The position numbers were made by a program, and so were the translations under genes. From Heterobilharzia americana (Eukaryota; Platyhelminthes; Trematoda; Strigeidida; Schistosomatidae), in contig OX104129.1 of assembly GCA_944470555.2 (NCBI GenBank), positions 52,237,998 to 52,301,997 of the forward strand: DNA of 64,000 nucleotides, in the 5' to 3' direction. The notes below the pieces were generated by a model, which saw only the letters and a program-made list of their open reading frames with translations, had not been told where the DNA came from and searched no databases. Positions 12,946 through 25,090 of this stretch are shown piece by piece (positions within the stretch are counted from its first letter, which is position 1; every line of letters begins with the position of its first letter).

Positions 12946-13375
12946 AGGTAATAATGCTGGTTGATGATTGAAGGTGAAATGAAAATTTAGACCATGACGG
13001 GATTCGAAACAGCTACCATCGGGTTTTCAGCGCGGTGCTCTACCAACTGAACTATGATGCCCAGCTGCTGACCAAATTTTAATTTCACTTCAATCACTAA
13101 TGGTTTTGCGCGACTACCATGTGAATTCGTGACGCGTTTCTGCCGCTTGATTGTACTCACACTGGTTGCCCAGTCAGGACTTACCATCCTTTAGTGATTG
13201 AAGTGAAATAAAAATCTGGTCTGCTGTCAGGCCTCATTGTTCAGTTGGTAGAGCACCCAGCAGGAATTCCGGTGGTCGCTGTTTCGAATCCCGCCGTGGT
13301 CTAAATTTTCATTTCACCTTCAGTAACCACACAGTATTAATACTAGTTTGCCAAACCACAGCTGTCTCAGATAGT
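12946..13375. mobile_element. fold-back element with tRNA-like arms (copy 2)
   Basis: Arms at about 12950-13103 and 13186-13350 are inverted repeats with roughly 80 bp between. Both ends carry GGTGAAATGAAAATTTAGAC or its complement. Each arm holds an A-box-like TTCAGTTGGTAGAGCAC and a B-box-like TTTCGAATCCCGCC, facing outward. This is a tRNA-derived repeat in palindromic arrangement, not a functional tRNA: the acceptor stem does not pair. Confidence 0.85.
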
Positions 13376-13496
13376 CAAAATAATGCACAATCAAGCACTA
13401 CAAGTTTATTTTATTTTACTAGGGTTTCGATAATTAAAAGACAAGGGGACTGACTAGCATTGGGTCATCATTTAGGCTGAAACAGGAAGTGCATTA

Positions 13497-13615
13497 ACTC
13501 TAAAAGTTACCTTAACCACTGCTAAAATTATGAATCAATTCTCAATATTTACACTGAAAGGGAAACCTAATTGGCTAACTTACCAGTTGTTACGGTGGTC
13601 TTTAGAATAATTACA
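13497..13615. mobile_element. palindromic MITE-like repeat (copy 4)
   Basis: CTCTAAAAGTTACCTTAACC at the left pairs with GTTACGGTGGTCTTTAGAAT at the right; inner CCTAATTGGCTAACTTACC is family-typical. Confidence 0.72.
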
Positions 13616-13654
13616 GGAATGAATTTTGTGTATAATGACTCGTGAATATTGAGT

Positions 13655-13792
13655 GATTCTAAAGGCGACCCTAGCAGTGATGAAATAGCCTATTAGGTTT
13701 CTTTATTTTGACTAAAAAGGCAGATTTTTAATAAAGGAAGAAGTCTAATTGCTTATTTCAGTTTTTGTTAAGGTGGCCTTTGAAGTAATTTT
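13655..13792. mobile_element. palindromic MITE-like repeat (copy 5)
   Basis: TCTAAAGGCGACCCTAGCAG at the left and GTTAAGGTGGCCTTTGAAGT at the right, with inner CCTATTAGG and CTAATTGC. About 138 bp. Confidence 0.78.
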
Positions 13793-15049
13793 GAGCGTTT
13801 ACTGGTCGTAGTAAAAGTATCTACACAGTAAAATTAAGACTAAAAGTATACATTTGAGAAAAACAATTCATATAATCGTGTGTATTACATTGGAACTGTT
13901 TATGACTGGACTATGTAGGGCCATAAGAGGAAAAACGGATGTTCCATTATCTTATGAACAAGTAGCTCTGGTTTTATTATTTTAACACCAATAGCATCAA
14001 CGGCATTCATAAGATGAATTCTTACCACTTGACGTAGATGATTAGATATCTCATAAATTACTGATCAAGCGGAACTAGTGCTGAGAGTATGACTAATTGG
14101 TGTAGATTATATGCAGCTGGACAGATCGGGTTATCTTCCGCGCTTCATCATTTATCAGTTAAGTTGGAAGATATTCTTCAAAATTTGTGATAAGAACCTC
14201 ATTTTACACTCAACATAATCAGCTTCAGATAAGGAGTTGACTTTATAGGTGTAGAATGGTTTAGATGTATGAAAAGCTGTATCTCTTACATGAGGTAGCA
14301 ATATATATCTAGTTGTGAAGGATATCTTGGTGGTTGATTCTATACATGTTCTCTTTCATGATAACCGGAACCTGTTCATGAAGATTTCAGCTAATCTGCC
14401 CCCTTTGAACTAAAGGTTTAAAAAGAGTTTGCTTTTATCAGGAATGGTGCAAATCGGTTTATTTTTTCTGTATACCCTATTCTTGCTGACAGAAAATATA
14501 GGGTGTACATTTGGTTGGAAGATGGTTGTGGGTTATTCAGCTCATCTTCGATTACTGGCCCAGTCGTGGGTGAGTACTGTCAAGGAGTCACAAACTAGGA
14601 CGAAGCAGATGTCCAGTACTCCCAGATTTTCAGTGGTTCCCCAAATGATATCAGTCTGTGATGAAAACCACTTTCAAATTAATCGATGCCCGTAAACCTC
14701 CAAACCAGAATACTATTCAGTGCTGTCCAAAAACATGCCTCGTTGGCTACAGCCTCCAATCATACCATTTTTGTTTTGTAAGACTGACATCTTATCTTTT
14801 GCTGCAGCGATGTGAGTATTCTTCTTCTTAAGATGGTTTTCAGTGCACATTTCTAATACTTTCTGCATCAGATCTGTTTAGCGGGACATCTCAGAGAGGA
14901 TACTCGTTTAATGTTTCGTACGCAAGTAAAAATAGCATTCTTGAATCTGCTCTTGCGTAGTTCACAACCTGGCTATGGACACTGATTGCTTTCCCCCGTA
15001 AAATGAAAGCGTGATCCTTATAGTTGTGACACGCATCAAGTGAGTGGAT
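13793..15049. other. nothing recognised
   Basis: One 88-codon ORF (14429-14695) without known motifs or clear splice signals. Confidence 0.45.
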
Positions 15050-17245
15050 GTATTATTATTATTATTTGTCCCTTGGGTTCCTAATGGAGCATATGGCTTC
15101 AAAAGCACGTCTCTAGTGCACTCTCTTCTCTGCAAACTTTTGAACCTGGCTCCACAACAGCCCAGAAGCTCTCTCATTTCTTCCTCACATCATCGCCTCC
15201 ATGTCACCCTCAGCTAGGAAGCCCAACTCGTCATCTCCCATCTGGATTCCACTCGAGTACCTGGCCTGACACATGATGTCCCCAGTCGGCTTTATCACTG
15301 TATGCCCAATCCATCTCCACTTCCTGCTACTGCAGATTTGTTGAGTGATAGCTACTTGGTTGGTTCGCTGACAGCCAGCCAGAGTTCCTTGTTGCTTATT
15401 CTTATTATTCTGGCCATCTGATCTGATCTTAAGTAAGGAGCCAGCGTAGGCGGCAGTTGTTGATCAATGTCTGTAGTTTGTTGGAAATGCTTTTCATAAC
15501 GCGCCAAGTCTCTCAGCCATACAGGAGCACTGACTTGACTGACGTTGGTGTTGACAATCCGGATCTTGTTCCACATGCTGAGTGCAGAAGATCTCAACAC
15601 TGGTTTCAGGCTGATGAACGCCTGTCTTGCTTTTTCGATCCTGGCTGGCTTTGACGTCCTCATCTGTGCCACCGCCGTCTGTGGTTGAAACAGTGCTGCC
15701 TAGATAGGTGGAGGAGGCTACTTCCTTTAAGTTTCTTCTGTTCATGGTGATTGTAGCTTGTTGTTATTGTTGGTGGTGTTGGTTTGGTATCCTCATCACC
15801 TCCGTCTTCTCCACGTTCACTTGAAGTCCCGTCTTCCTTCGCTGCCCCACCACTTCTGTCAACTTGTTAGTTTTCGCCTATAGATCTTCAGGTTTGTGCG
15901 TCATTAAACATAAATCATCGGTGGCGAAATTCGAATCTTCTAGGGTCTTACCATCGGTCCAGTCAGCATATGCCCATCCTCTCGCTCCTCACTGTTTGCT
16001 GCATGATCCAGTCGACCATAATCAGGAAGACCACGGGTGACAGTAGGCAGCCTTGTTTTGTTCCTGTCTTCACTTCGAAGGCGTCGCTGAGCTTTCCATT
16101 GTGGATCACTTGGCATGTGACGTCATCATATAGCTGTCGAATGGGGTTGATAAAGGTTTGTGGTATTCCGTAGTGTTGAAGCAGTTGCCAAATTACTTCT
16201 CGGCCAACGCTGTCGAAGGCCTATTCAAAGTCGATGAAGTTGAGGTTGAGTTGACTACCATTCTATACTCTGTTCAATGATGATGTGTAGCGTAGCATTG
16301 CAATTTGATCCACACATGATTTGTTCTTCCTGAATCCAGCCAGCCAGCCTGTTCTCATCGTTGTTTTGAATCCATCGCAGCCTCCAATCATCAAATCGTT
16401 GACTGCGCAGATGTCTGCAAACAGTTCTGCATTGTCATTCATCATTTCACCGAGTGCTTCTCGACTCATGACGAGCTGTCTTCCTGTGTTGTCCACTCCG
16501 AGTTTGTCATTCATGTCACTGCACGCATTAGAATGTATTTTGATGTCACCAACTGGAATGGGGTCTTGTCTATTACTGATTGCAGTTGTCTGTAGAATTC
16601 CTCCTTCTTCTCTTGGTCTGCATTATTTGTAGGTGCGTGGCGTAGCATTGAATGATTGTGACTCTCCTTCGTGCCTTTTGAGTTGAACCTTGCTGTCATG
16701 GTGGTGATGCTGGAGGAGATAGGTTCCCACTGCATGAGGGCCTTCGATGATCTTGGAGGCAAGATGGTTGCCACTCCGTGGTTTATAGTGTGCTTGTGGT
16801 TGTTGTCTGGTTGACCGGAGTGGATTATTGACTCTGCAGTTGATAGTTTTGAGAGTCCACTTCCACTCCATCTGCTGATTCCTGACAGATTCCAAGGCCT
16901 TCCATGCCCTATCTCCTCATCTCTTTCGCAATCCTGGCAGCCTTGGTAGGTTCATACATGGTGCGGACATGCCATGTGCCCATGTTTACCTTGGCTTTCA
17001 ACGAGAGAAGAGAAGACACGTCGGCCGACTGGCTTCGCGAAGGCTTTCACTAACTGGCGTCATTTCGTCTTCCAGATTCCAGCAGGGAATATGTTTAATT
17101 TTGTTTTATATTTTCTTTGTGCTTTGAAGTTTGTTTAGCGATTGGATTTGTTTTCTGGGGTAGGGTTGCTAGCGTTGTGTCGAACCTTCCCTCTTTACCT
17201 GGGCTTGTGGCCGGCTAGTAACTAGTGAACTATTTACCCAGATGA
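15050..17245 (-). mobile_element. RTE-A copy 2, internally deleted
   Basis: Inverted relative to copy 1. The 5' end (about 17245) carries the shared start, and the 3' end has an (ATT)n tail at 15051-15066, typical of RTE elements. The endonuclease is readable to NDLMIGG near 16390 and then jumps to the middle of the RT (AGFRKNKSCVDQIA, 16300-16345), so the endonuclease C-terminus and RT N-terminus are deleted. RT motif TGXRQGC-like sequence lies near 16060, and the catalytic box near 15920 reads FATDD instead of FADD. The 3' ORF end is traceable to LGTQGT beside the tail. Stops and frameshifts are common. Confidence 0.88.
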
Positions 17246-18261
17246 GGCTGTTCAGATTCCATAAATTGGACTGTTTGTTTCAACGAGTGAAATTTATTAA
17301 ATGTTTCCATGAGATTTATCTTATTCAATAATTTTTTCACTTTTCACAGTAGACTATAGAAGTTAATGTACCCTTTCAGTCCGCAAGAAATCATCAAACT
17401 GGACATTTTTTCTGTATTTGTAGACTCTTACTTACTAGTATATTTCATGTTATATTCTCCTTTGTTCTCGCTATGAAATTTGAATATATTATTACTACTG
17501 TTTTATGCATAATGTTCCCTCTTTGTTGATATTTTTCTCGTTGATTTTTAATTCTCGATATGACTGAACATTTTTATTCCCATGTTTTGATAACGTGTAA
17601 AAATTTAAAGTTTTGTTATTGTGCACTAGTGATGCGAAAGAAGCACTTCACACTTTCCTTTAACCTTAAAAATGAATCTGTTGTTTAATTTTCAAATGTT
17701 TATCATTAAACCTGTATTCTAGTAGAAAAGCTTCTGAAAATCAATCAGTATAAACTAGTTGTTACAGCATATTGACAAAAAGTGACTGAATAAAAGGTAA
17801 CAGTTTCAGTTAACGGTTGCTAGGATAGAAGTTTCAAGAGTCAGCTTTATATCACCGGAGCTTTTATGTTTCATAAGGCGGATCAGGAAAAAATTGTCAA
17901 CCGTTTTCCTATTCCACATTTGTGACATATTTCCATATATGATATATTACCATCTAACAAAGGTATCGGTGTTACTGGTCAACTTCCAGTCTTTTTTCTG
18001 AAACATAGTAAGGCGTAAGATACTGAGGAGAGAACAGCTATTATTTGTGATCAGTTCCAGTGTATCTTGTGTGTTATTGCATCTATTGCGGGTGGAAGGT
18101 AATATGAGAAAACTGACTCTAGAACTATCAGTTCATATAACAACCTTGGGCATTTTAACTATTAATTAGTTCTTTCGGTGAAATCCTATCCTCTATTATC
18201 ATAACAACTCATGGCTTTGTTCTGTCTGACCAACAGTGAACAGAGAGTATTGATCTTGTAT
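17246..18261. other. nothing recognised
   Basis: AT-rich spacer between RTE-A copy 2 and the Sm-alpha-like pair. Confidence 0.5.
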
Positions 18262-18538
18262 GCATCTGGGTGGCTGGTAGTGGAGTCCAGGACACGCGTC
18301 TCGTTCCATTTGGGATTTGTCAGTTAGGTGTACCTGCACCTCAGTGACTTACGTTGTTCGCGCTGAGATCTCAACCCACTTCCCATCGCTTCAAACGTCA
18401 AAGGATTATCCACTAGGCCACTGGGACACTATAGTCATCTCTTTTGTAATGGATATCATTTCTCGTCGCTATACTGAGCAGAATCCCTCGACCTCTGTTG
18501 GTATATGTGTTCCTGTGTGGATGCTTCGATACTACAGG
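18262..18538 (-). mobile_element. Sm-alpha-like tRNA-derived SINE with decayed hammerhead
   Basis: Minus strand, 5' to 3': GCATCCACACAGGAACA start, a tRNA-like segment (AGTGGCCTAGTGGATAATCC with A-box character), then the hammerhead region CTGACAAATCCC...AACGAGACGCGTGTCCTGG. Catalytic core changes (CUGAUGA to CUGACAA; GAAA to GAGA) predict no self-cleavage. About 280 bp, near the roughly 330 bp known for Sm-alpha. Confidence 0.78.
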
Positions 18539-18560
18539 ATATTCATGATCTGACATTCAT

Positions 18561-18645
18561 CTTGGTGACTACCAGTGGAATCGAAGACGCATGTTTCCTC
18601 CTACTTGGGACCCATCACCTGGATATATCCACCTTAGGTAACATA
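18561..18645 (-). mobile_element. Sm-alpha-like SINE 3' fragment with hammerhead core
   Basis: Minus strand: GGTGATGGGTCCCAAGTAGG, AGGAAACATGCGTC, then TTCGATTCCACTGG. GAAAC and the GUC cleavage triplet are kept, but CUGAUGA is changed to GUGAUGG. It sits immediately next to another copy in the same orientation. Confidence 0.7.
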
Positions 18646-19879
18646 GGAAAATGCGCCTAAACATATTCTCACTCGAATAACCACAGGAATAAGGTGTTAT
18701 TTCGGTAATTTAAGAATTTGTTAAGTATCATTTGAGTGGGTGGTCACATTACTCAAAGGATTATGGATAAATGTCAATGAGCTGTCTTTTGATTGGTAGA
18801 TCTTATTAAGCGACAGAGACACATATTAATGCTTACATTCTAAAAAAAATTGTGACAATTGTAGCCTGTTTCTTGTTTACATTACACCCGCTATTCCTTA
18901 TCTGACAGTATCTGGTACATGGGGTTGGATGGTTCAAAGGTGAAATAAAATGGCTGTTATAAACTGCTTGACTTCTAATATCTCTTTGATTCACGTCAAA
19001 TTACGTTGAAAACTCAAATGAAATCAAATTGGCTCTCAAAACCATCACGTTGAATGATTACCTTAACTACAAGATAATTAATAATATACACGCAAGCCTA
19101 ATTCAACTGAATATATCTAGAGAAAGTGGTAGTTTTGATTAAATTTATACCGCTATTACGGAAAGAAGTCCAACAGTGTGTTCTTTTCTCTACTTCCTTT
19201 CTAGTCCATCGGTATTTATCACTAGCGTGAGAAATAAGTTAGGTTACATAGGTTGAAATCTTAAATATCATTTATAAGACTGTGAAATGTACCGTAGTAA
19301 AACAATAAAATGATTTCTTTATAGTTTTTTTTTCTTTTCGTTTATTATTCACTTATTGAGTAAAGAACAAAATTAGAATGAATAATTCACTATAACAGAG
19401 GCAGAAATATATCTGAATAGTTGAAATAAATACACAGCAGTGAATAATACACCTGATTTAATCATTTTCTCAATGTACTCTTCGTACAATTAAGTCTTTT
19501 AACCGCTTTCAGACACGCACAACTAATCACATTGTCCCAAAGTGACTTGCATATTTACTGTAACTAGTAAGGATAATATCATGAAAATGCAGTTTGAGGG
19601 ACATTTCTGATATCACGTAACCCAAAAACAAACAGGATACAGTGATATAAGCGTAAAACTTTGGCACTATGATAGAATTTAATTGCATATTAGATGTATT
19701 TATTTGATTTATACCACACAGTGATACAGTATTAATTACTTGGTGACATTTCGAGCAAAAATTATTTCTCATAATCATATCAAGATTGGTATGATGAACG
19801 GAGTAGCAGTAGCTTCCTTTCTTGAACCATTACTTGCCAACCCTTTGATGATGGAAAACGGTATTCCAAAACCGCAACT

Positions 19880-20870
19880 AGAGTAAATGAATACTTATTT
19901 TGAATATCACCTGATGATGTTACAGCCAGTGGTGAAGTATGTACTGAATTGTGGACGGCGAATGGTGTCCGCCAAGGATGTCACTTCCCTCCATTCTCAT
20001 CCAAGTTTGCCATTGGTTTGCTTATGGAAGTCTGCTTCACCTCGTCTGACTTAATACAGATTGATCTTCTCACAGGAGACTCCTCAGTAGACCTAAGGTA
20101 CTCAGATGAAACAGTCCTGTCATGTGAAGATGCTGACAAGTTGCATAGACTTCTGGACAATTGGAATGGAAATTTGTGAATTCTTGGGATGCGTTTTCAC
20201 CACCCAAATATAAATTGCTGCTCCAAAACTAATCTCCAATGGCGTAGTGCTTAACAGCAGGAAGTTAAGTGGTTGAGCATATTGGGAGCGACATCTACTT
20301 GGGAAGTTAAGTTAACTTGGCTCCGTCACTGACCAAAGAAATCTCTACATGGATAAAAAAGGATAACTTGAATAACTAACGCCATCAACAGCACAACCGT
20401 GACATTTGACTGCCTATTAAGCCTTGAGTGTACTTCTCTGAATTTCTCTTTCCTCTACTACATGACTGCGAAACGTGGCCACTAAAAGTAGAGGATATGA
20501 GAAGATTTCAGGTGTTCGAGCTCCTCTGCCATCGTAGCATAGATCGTGTCGTGGTGTTTTGGGCAGAGGACCGGTTTATAAGGTGATAAAAGTTTATCGA
20601 CTCAGGTAGCTGGAACATGTGTTACGCATACCTAGTAATCACCTATCCTGTAAAAAAGTGTCGGTCGAAGTAGTTTTAAACTAAAAACGTCTAGAGGCGG
20701 TCAAATTAAAGCATCGCAATAGTCCATGCAGTCTCCAAAAATAGGTCTCAGCCGTATGTTAGAAGTGTGCAATTCTCGGTTGGGGTCTGTATGACATTCG
20801 AAACCAGGTATCAGAGACTATGGGTCATCATATGGATCGTAATCGATTTAAGTGGTGCAGATTCATCCAC
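19880..20870 (+). mobile_element. RTE-B-like RT C-terminal half, 5'-truncated
   Basis: Begins inside the RT just before motif B (NGVRQGCHFPPFSSKFAIGL, 19962-20020). The catalytic box reads LRYSDETVLS instead of LEYADDIVLL, losing an Asp (D to E). It continues through CEDADKLHRLLDNW and the tail (CETWPLKVEDMRRFQVFE near 20475) to about 20870. Inactive. Confidence 0.82.
19949..20179 (+). pseudogene. RT motif B-C remnant ORF
   Basis: Seventy-six residues with GVRQGC and a mutated YADD box (YSDE). It is part of the 5'-truncated element at 19.88-20.87 kb and has lost polymerase function. Confidence 0.75.
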
Positions 20871-23004
20871 TAATAATCTACATCGTAATCACCGTGTTGG
20901 ATTTCGAATATGCTGAAGTACTACTGTGTCCATCGGTAAAGGATGTTGTGATACATATTATTTAGAAAAGTAACTATAACGATTCTCCGCACCATTACGT
21001 TGACCATTGTAGTCATTAGATTGCTCAGAGGATTCGTGAGCATCAACTCGCAGTGAAAGGAATTCAGTGCATGCAGACAACTAAGATTACATCTTTGACT
21101 GGAAGAATGTGGAAATCCTACGATGAGGAATTGCAAAAGCTACAAGGAAATTTCTAGGAGCCCACCATCCAGACATAGATACAAACCAAATATACATTTT
21201 GATGAGGAAAAAACAGTCACCCTTAATGTAAATCAATAACAAAGTATGATTTCATAAGGAAATGGAACGATTTTACGGAAACTAAGATTCTGTTCAAGTG
21301 TGATCCATTGGAATTCAAGGTGAAGGAGGTTATAATGTGACAAATCTCTTACTTAACAAAACATTTGGACAATATGTGAGGTCAATACAAACACTATCCA
21401 GACATTCACAATACTTTCAAACAAGCTTTACTTCTTTATGCAATTAGTACTTACTATACCACCAAGCCTGGTGATGAAAATCTACTATCAAATATCAAAG
21501 CTATGGGAACACAAAGCCTTTGTAATGATATACCTTTCATTATAAAGGTCTGATAGTGGATCTTGTCATGCAACGAATACCTCCGATAATTTAAATTGCA
21601 ATCACTTACATCATTCAACTTAACATACACTTGTACTAGCTGCTTCAACTACTCTTTCTATGGTCTGCATACAGAGATTTATAAAGTAAAAGCCAAGGCA
21701 GACATCAGATCGATATCTTTAAGAATATGTGTAATTCGAAAAGCCATTCTCAAAAATATACGAAAAACTGAACAGTGACTTCTATATAAGCTCTAACGTA
21801 AACTTCAAAGTGATACATCATAATTGCATTTTTAAATATTCTATAGCATAAAAAAATTAATCTATTTTGTTCTACTCTGTTAGGCTGATGAATTATGTTC
21901 AGAAAAGAGAAAAAGATAAAACCAGTTGTCAGTGGTAACCTGTATGAATTATTGGAGTTGAACTTATGTATTATATTTGAAATAGTGAGAATCAAATGGA
22001 TGAAATTAAACAAAGTGGAACACTAATAAAAATAAAAAGCATCAGTTTTTAAAAACTCTGACCTTTCATTCTAAATTGTCCGCAAAAACCTAATGTGATT
22101 TTTGTTGTTGTGTTAACCATAGAAAGAAAAACGGAGGGTGAAATTTACTGAGGGATAAGATTGCTGATAATTTAGTTGTAAGTGATTTCTGCCCGGGTAA
22201 CATTCTAATAATTCTACAAAAACTATTACAACTGAAATAACAGAACCAAAGATGTGATAGCCATCTTGGTTCTGTTTTTATTGACTCACTAATCTTACAA
22301 AAAAATTAGAGATGTGTGGCCTAAGTTCTCGTTATGAAATTATTTCAGTGTTTCAACATCAATTTTGGGTTACACAGAGAAAAAAATTTATTTCCTAATT
22401 TAATTTAATTCTAAAATTCATGGCAAATGAGGGTAATAAAAGTAATAGAAAGAACCAAGGTAATTATAGAGCTGTTCAGGGATCAGAAGCGATTTTAGAT
22501 AGTTTCAACTAATCAGACAAGTTGTGAGTCCTATGTGACGGTTAGTTTATTGGTACAAATCTTACGGTCTTCCAACATCTAAATTGCAATCAGAGGAGGG
22601 GAGGGGGGCTGAAAGCAGACGGTAACTTTTTGAAGTTCTTTATCATTGTAACAAACAGTTGGTCGAACAGTTCATCTTTTTTGCAACAACAATTTTAGCC
22701 ACTGATTTTGAGATCTTTAGCTTGTAATCTTAGTCGAAACTGCTACTGCTTAAGTTTTTATCCTGGAAAATTACCACGGATTTACTGACAATTGTATCAG
22801 CTTTCTTCAGAAGCAGATTTTGCGTGCAAAACTGAAATTAAGCGATAATTACCGCTGCTTTCCATTGCTATTGGTTGACTAATATTTTGGGGTATAGTAA
22901 CCAATTAAAAATAAATTCGGATAATATCTGATAATCAACTGGAGCATTTGTAGCTAAAGTATCAGCTTCTGGTTTCATGCTTTCCAAATGTTATCTACTC
23001 TAGT
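20871..23004. other. nothing recognised
   Basis: AT-rich sequence with a purine-rich run at 22594-22612. The end of the RTE-B fragment may extend a further 100 bp. Confidence 0.45.
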
Positions 23005-23315
23005 AAAGATGGATAGTGGCTAGCAGTGGAATCCGGTATGCACATTTCGTCCCATTTGGGACTCCTCAGCTGGATGTACCTGACTCCCAGTGAGTGATGC
23101 TGTTCCCACCGGGACTCAGACTCGGGAGAGATCGCTTCAAACGCCAGCGCGTTATCCATCACACCATCGAGCTACGATAGCTACTTCTTATGCGACGGGT
23201 ATAGTTTTAGTGTTATGACTTGTATTATACCGTCGTTGATTGGACAGAAACTGATCGGTCTCTATTGGCATATGGGCTCCTGTGTGGATGCCTCGATATT
23301 GCCAGCGTTCTAGTT
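23005..23315 (-). mobile_element. Sm-alpha-like SINE, near full length
   Basis: Minus strand: GGCATCCACACAGGAGCCC start, tRNA-like A box TGGATAACGCGCTGG (23143-23158), B-box-like GAGTCTGAGTCCC (23111-23123), and a hammerhead region CTGAGGAGTCCCAAATGGGA followed by CGAAATGTGCATACCGG. Stem II is well paired, but the core CUGAUGA is CUGAGGA and the cleavage triplet is AUA-like, so it is probably inactive. Confidence 0.85.
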
Positions 23316-23589
23316 ATAGTAAAGATGGATAATACAAGCAATAACGCTGTTATTTACTCTGCTTGAAATGTAGAGATACTGAGATGAGTATCCTACCGTG
23401 TACGCAACCTTGCAACTACGCACACTCAACAGCCTGTTCAAGATCATTTATAAATCATTGCACAGACATTGAGTATAGTTGTCCTTCAGTTAGTAGTTAG
23501 ACACCACGCTGGCACCAGAGTTCATCCAAGTTGGTAAATGCCAAAAGAGAATTTGTATTCCAGCTGTTATTTAGTTAGCAAACAACCCA

Positions 23590-24800
23590 TCCCCTAATTC
23601 TAATTGTCGGAATGAAAACCCTCTGTCTGATGTTGACATTGCCATCATGGTGATCATGCCACATGAAACCGTTCTTACGCAAACAAACGTAATCAAAGTA
23701 CTGTATTCCTTTCAAATCCTCTACTTCCAGAGGCTGTCTCGCAGCCACACAATAAAACAGAGTGGATTACACAGCAGAATACTCCTACTTTAATAGCTAT
23801 TTGGATATCTTGTACTTGCCAGAGGTGGCATTAGTTGATAAATGTCAAACACTCTTTTGTATGCAAGCTTACATTCTATCAGCAACCAGCCGGGTCAATG
23901 GAGCCTCCCAAGTAAGTGAACTGGTCAATGCATCCCACCATCTAACTCCGTTATACTCACTCTAGAAATCGGTACACACCAGTTCTAAGGCACCATTTCA
24001 CATCTGGACAATTATATTAAAACTGCTGCTCATTGAGTTCAGAAGACGCTGTATCTTATCAATCCCTTCGCTTAGCAAGACAATATCATCTACATACTTC
24101 AAGTCAACCAGTTACCCTCCAGGGAGTAGCTAAATCATCGTGAGGTCAAACTTACCTAAGGTTATGTCTATTAATACATCCATGACGAAATTAAACATGA
24201 ACGATGACATTAAGCATCTCATGTGGACATCACTAGTTGTCATCAGTTCACGTGACAAATCTCCAAGATCCCTTACACTGCTGCGTGAGTTCGAGTAAAC
24301 AGCTTTGGTTAGCGTATTATGCTTGCTCAGCATTTCCCCGTCAGACGCTCCCACAACACTTCATGTTCAACTGAGTCAAATGCCCTCTTCAGGTTAATAA
24401 ATACAGCAAGGGTCGACCACCAGCAAGTGTGCCCATTTTCCAGAAAGCGTCGAAGTGTGAACATTTGATCTATTCACCGCGTCTATGTCTGAGACTTGTC
24501 TGATTTTCTTGAGTTTGCCGTTTTTCCAGCTCCAGATAGTCGTTGGATAAATTGGACTCAAGGATAGATGATATGATTTTAGTCAAAAGTGACTACCATT
24601 TTAGTTGTCACAAGAAGACTCCCTCTTCCTATAAACGGGATTGATCAGTGTAGTAGACCAGTCCGACGGAACTACCTCTGATTCAAATACGGTGCCTAGT
24701 ACCTCCATTACTGTACTCAATAATTCTCTACCTCGATCCTTAAATGATTCTGGTGACGAACAGTCAGGTTCCGATCCTGTGCTGTTTCAGGTTTGAAATA
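23590..24800 (-). mobile_element. RTE-B-like RT fragment
   Basis: The minus strand encodes an RT region: KAVYSNSRSSVRDLGDLSRE near 24290, then MSSFMFNFVMDVLIDITLG near 24190, in place of the family's PLSPFLFNFIIDILMEVS. Upstream (24.4-24.75 kb) the finger region is readable in pieces, and 23.6-24.1 kb corresponds to the C-terminal tail (LYC-ETASGSRGFE-like). It is diverged from the 60 kb copy and possibly a separate subfamily. Confidence 0.75.
24130..24354 (-). pseudogene. RT motif B region remnant
   Basis: Seventy-four residues spanning RT motif B of the fragment at 23.6-24.8 kb. The glycine-rich SSGVRQGCPL signature is degraded to TSDVHMRCLM, so it is inactive. Confidence 0.65.
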
Positions 24801-24837
24801 ACCTTCATCATTTAACCATGGATGTCAGATAGATAAA

Positions 24838-25090
24838 ATCAACATTAGACCTAGTATTACTGCATAATGGTTCAGGTTGCCACACCTCATTTCAGCATAT
24901 CACGCGAGAATGCAACAAGAATAAAGATAAATAAACAAAGAAGAAAGCAGTCAGGAGTGGTAAAATTTCACAAAAGAGAATAAGGAAGAACGAGAAAAAA
25001 CTGAAATCCTGTTTGACGACTCAGACAAAAATAATCTGTAAATACACCTATAGCACAGAGATCGATTTTGAGCTAGTCTGACTGTTCTCG
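24838..25090 (-). mobile_element. RTE-B 3' end, strongly 5'-truncated
   Basis: Aligns by eye with 60620-60870: TATTACTGCATAATGG and GTTGCCACACCTCAT, then an A/G-rich stretch, then the final RT codons (plus-strand TACACCTATAGC against TACATCTGCGCC). It breaks off near 25090. Confidence 0.65.

Noticed and set aside
13225..13305. Functional tRNA gene
   Set aside because: Strong tRNA-like boxes, but no 7-bp acceptor pairing and a mirrored copy 200 bp away; better explained as a tRNA-derived repeat.
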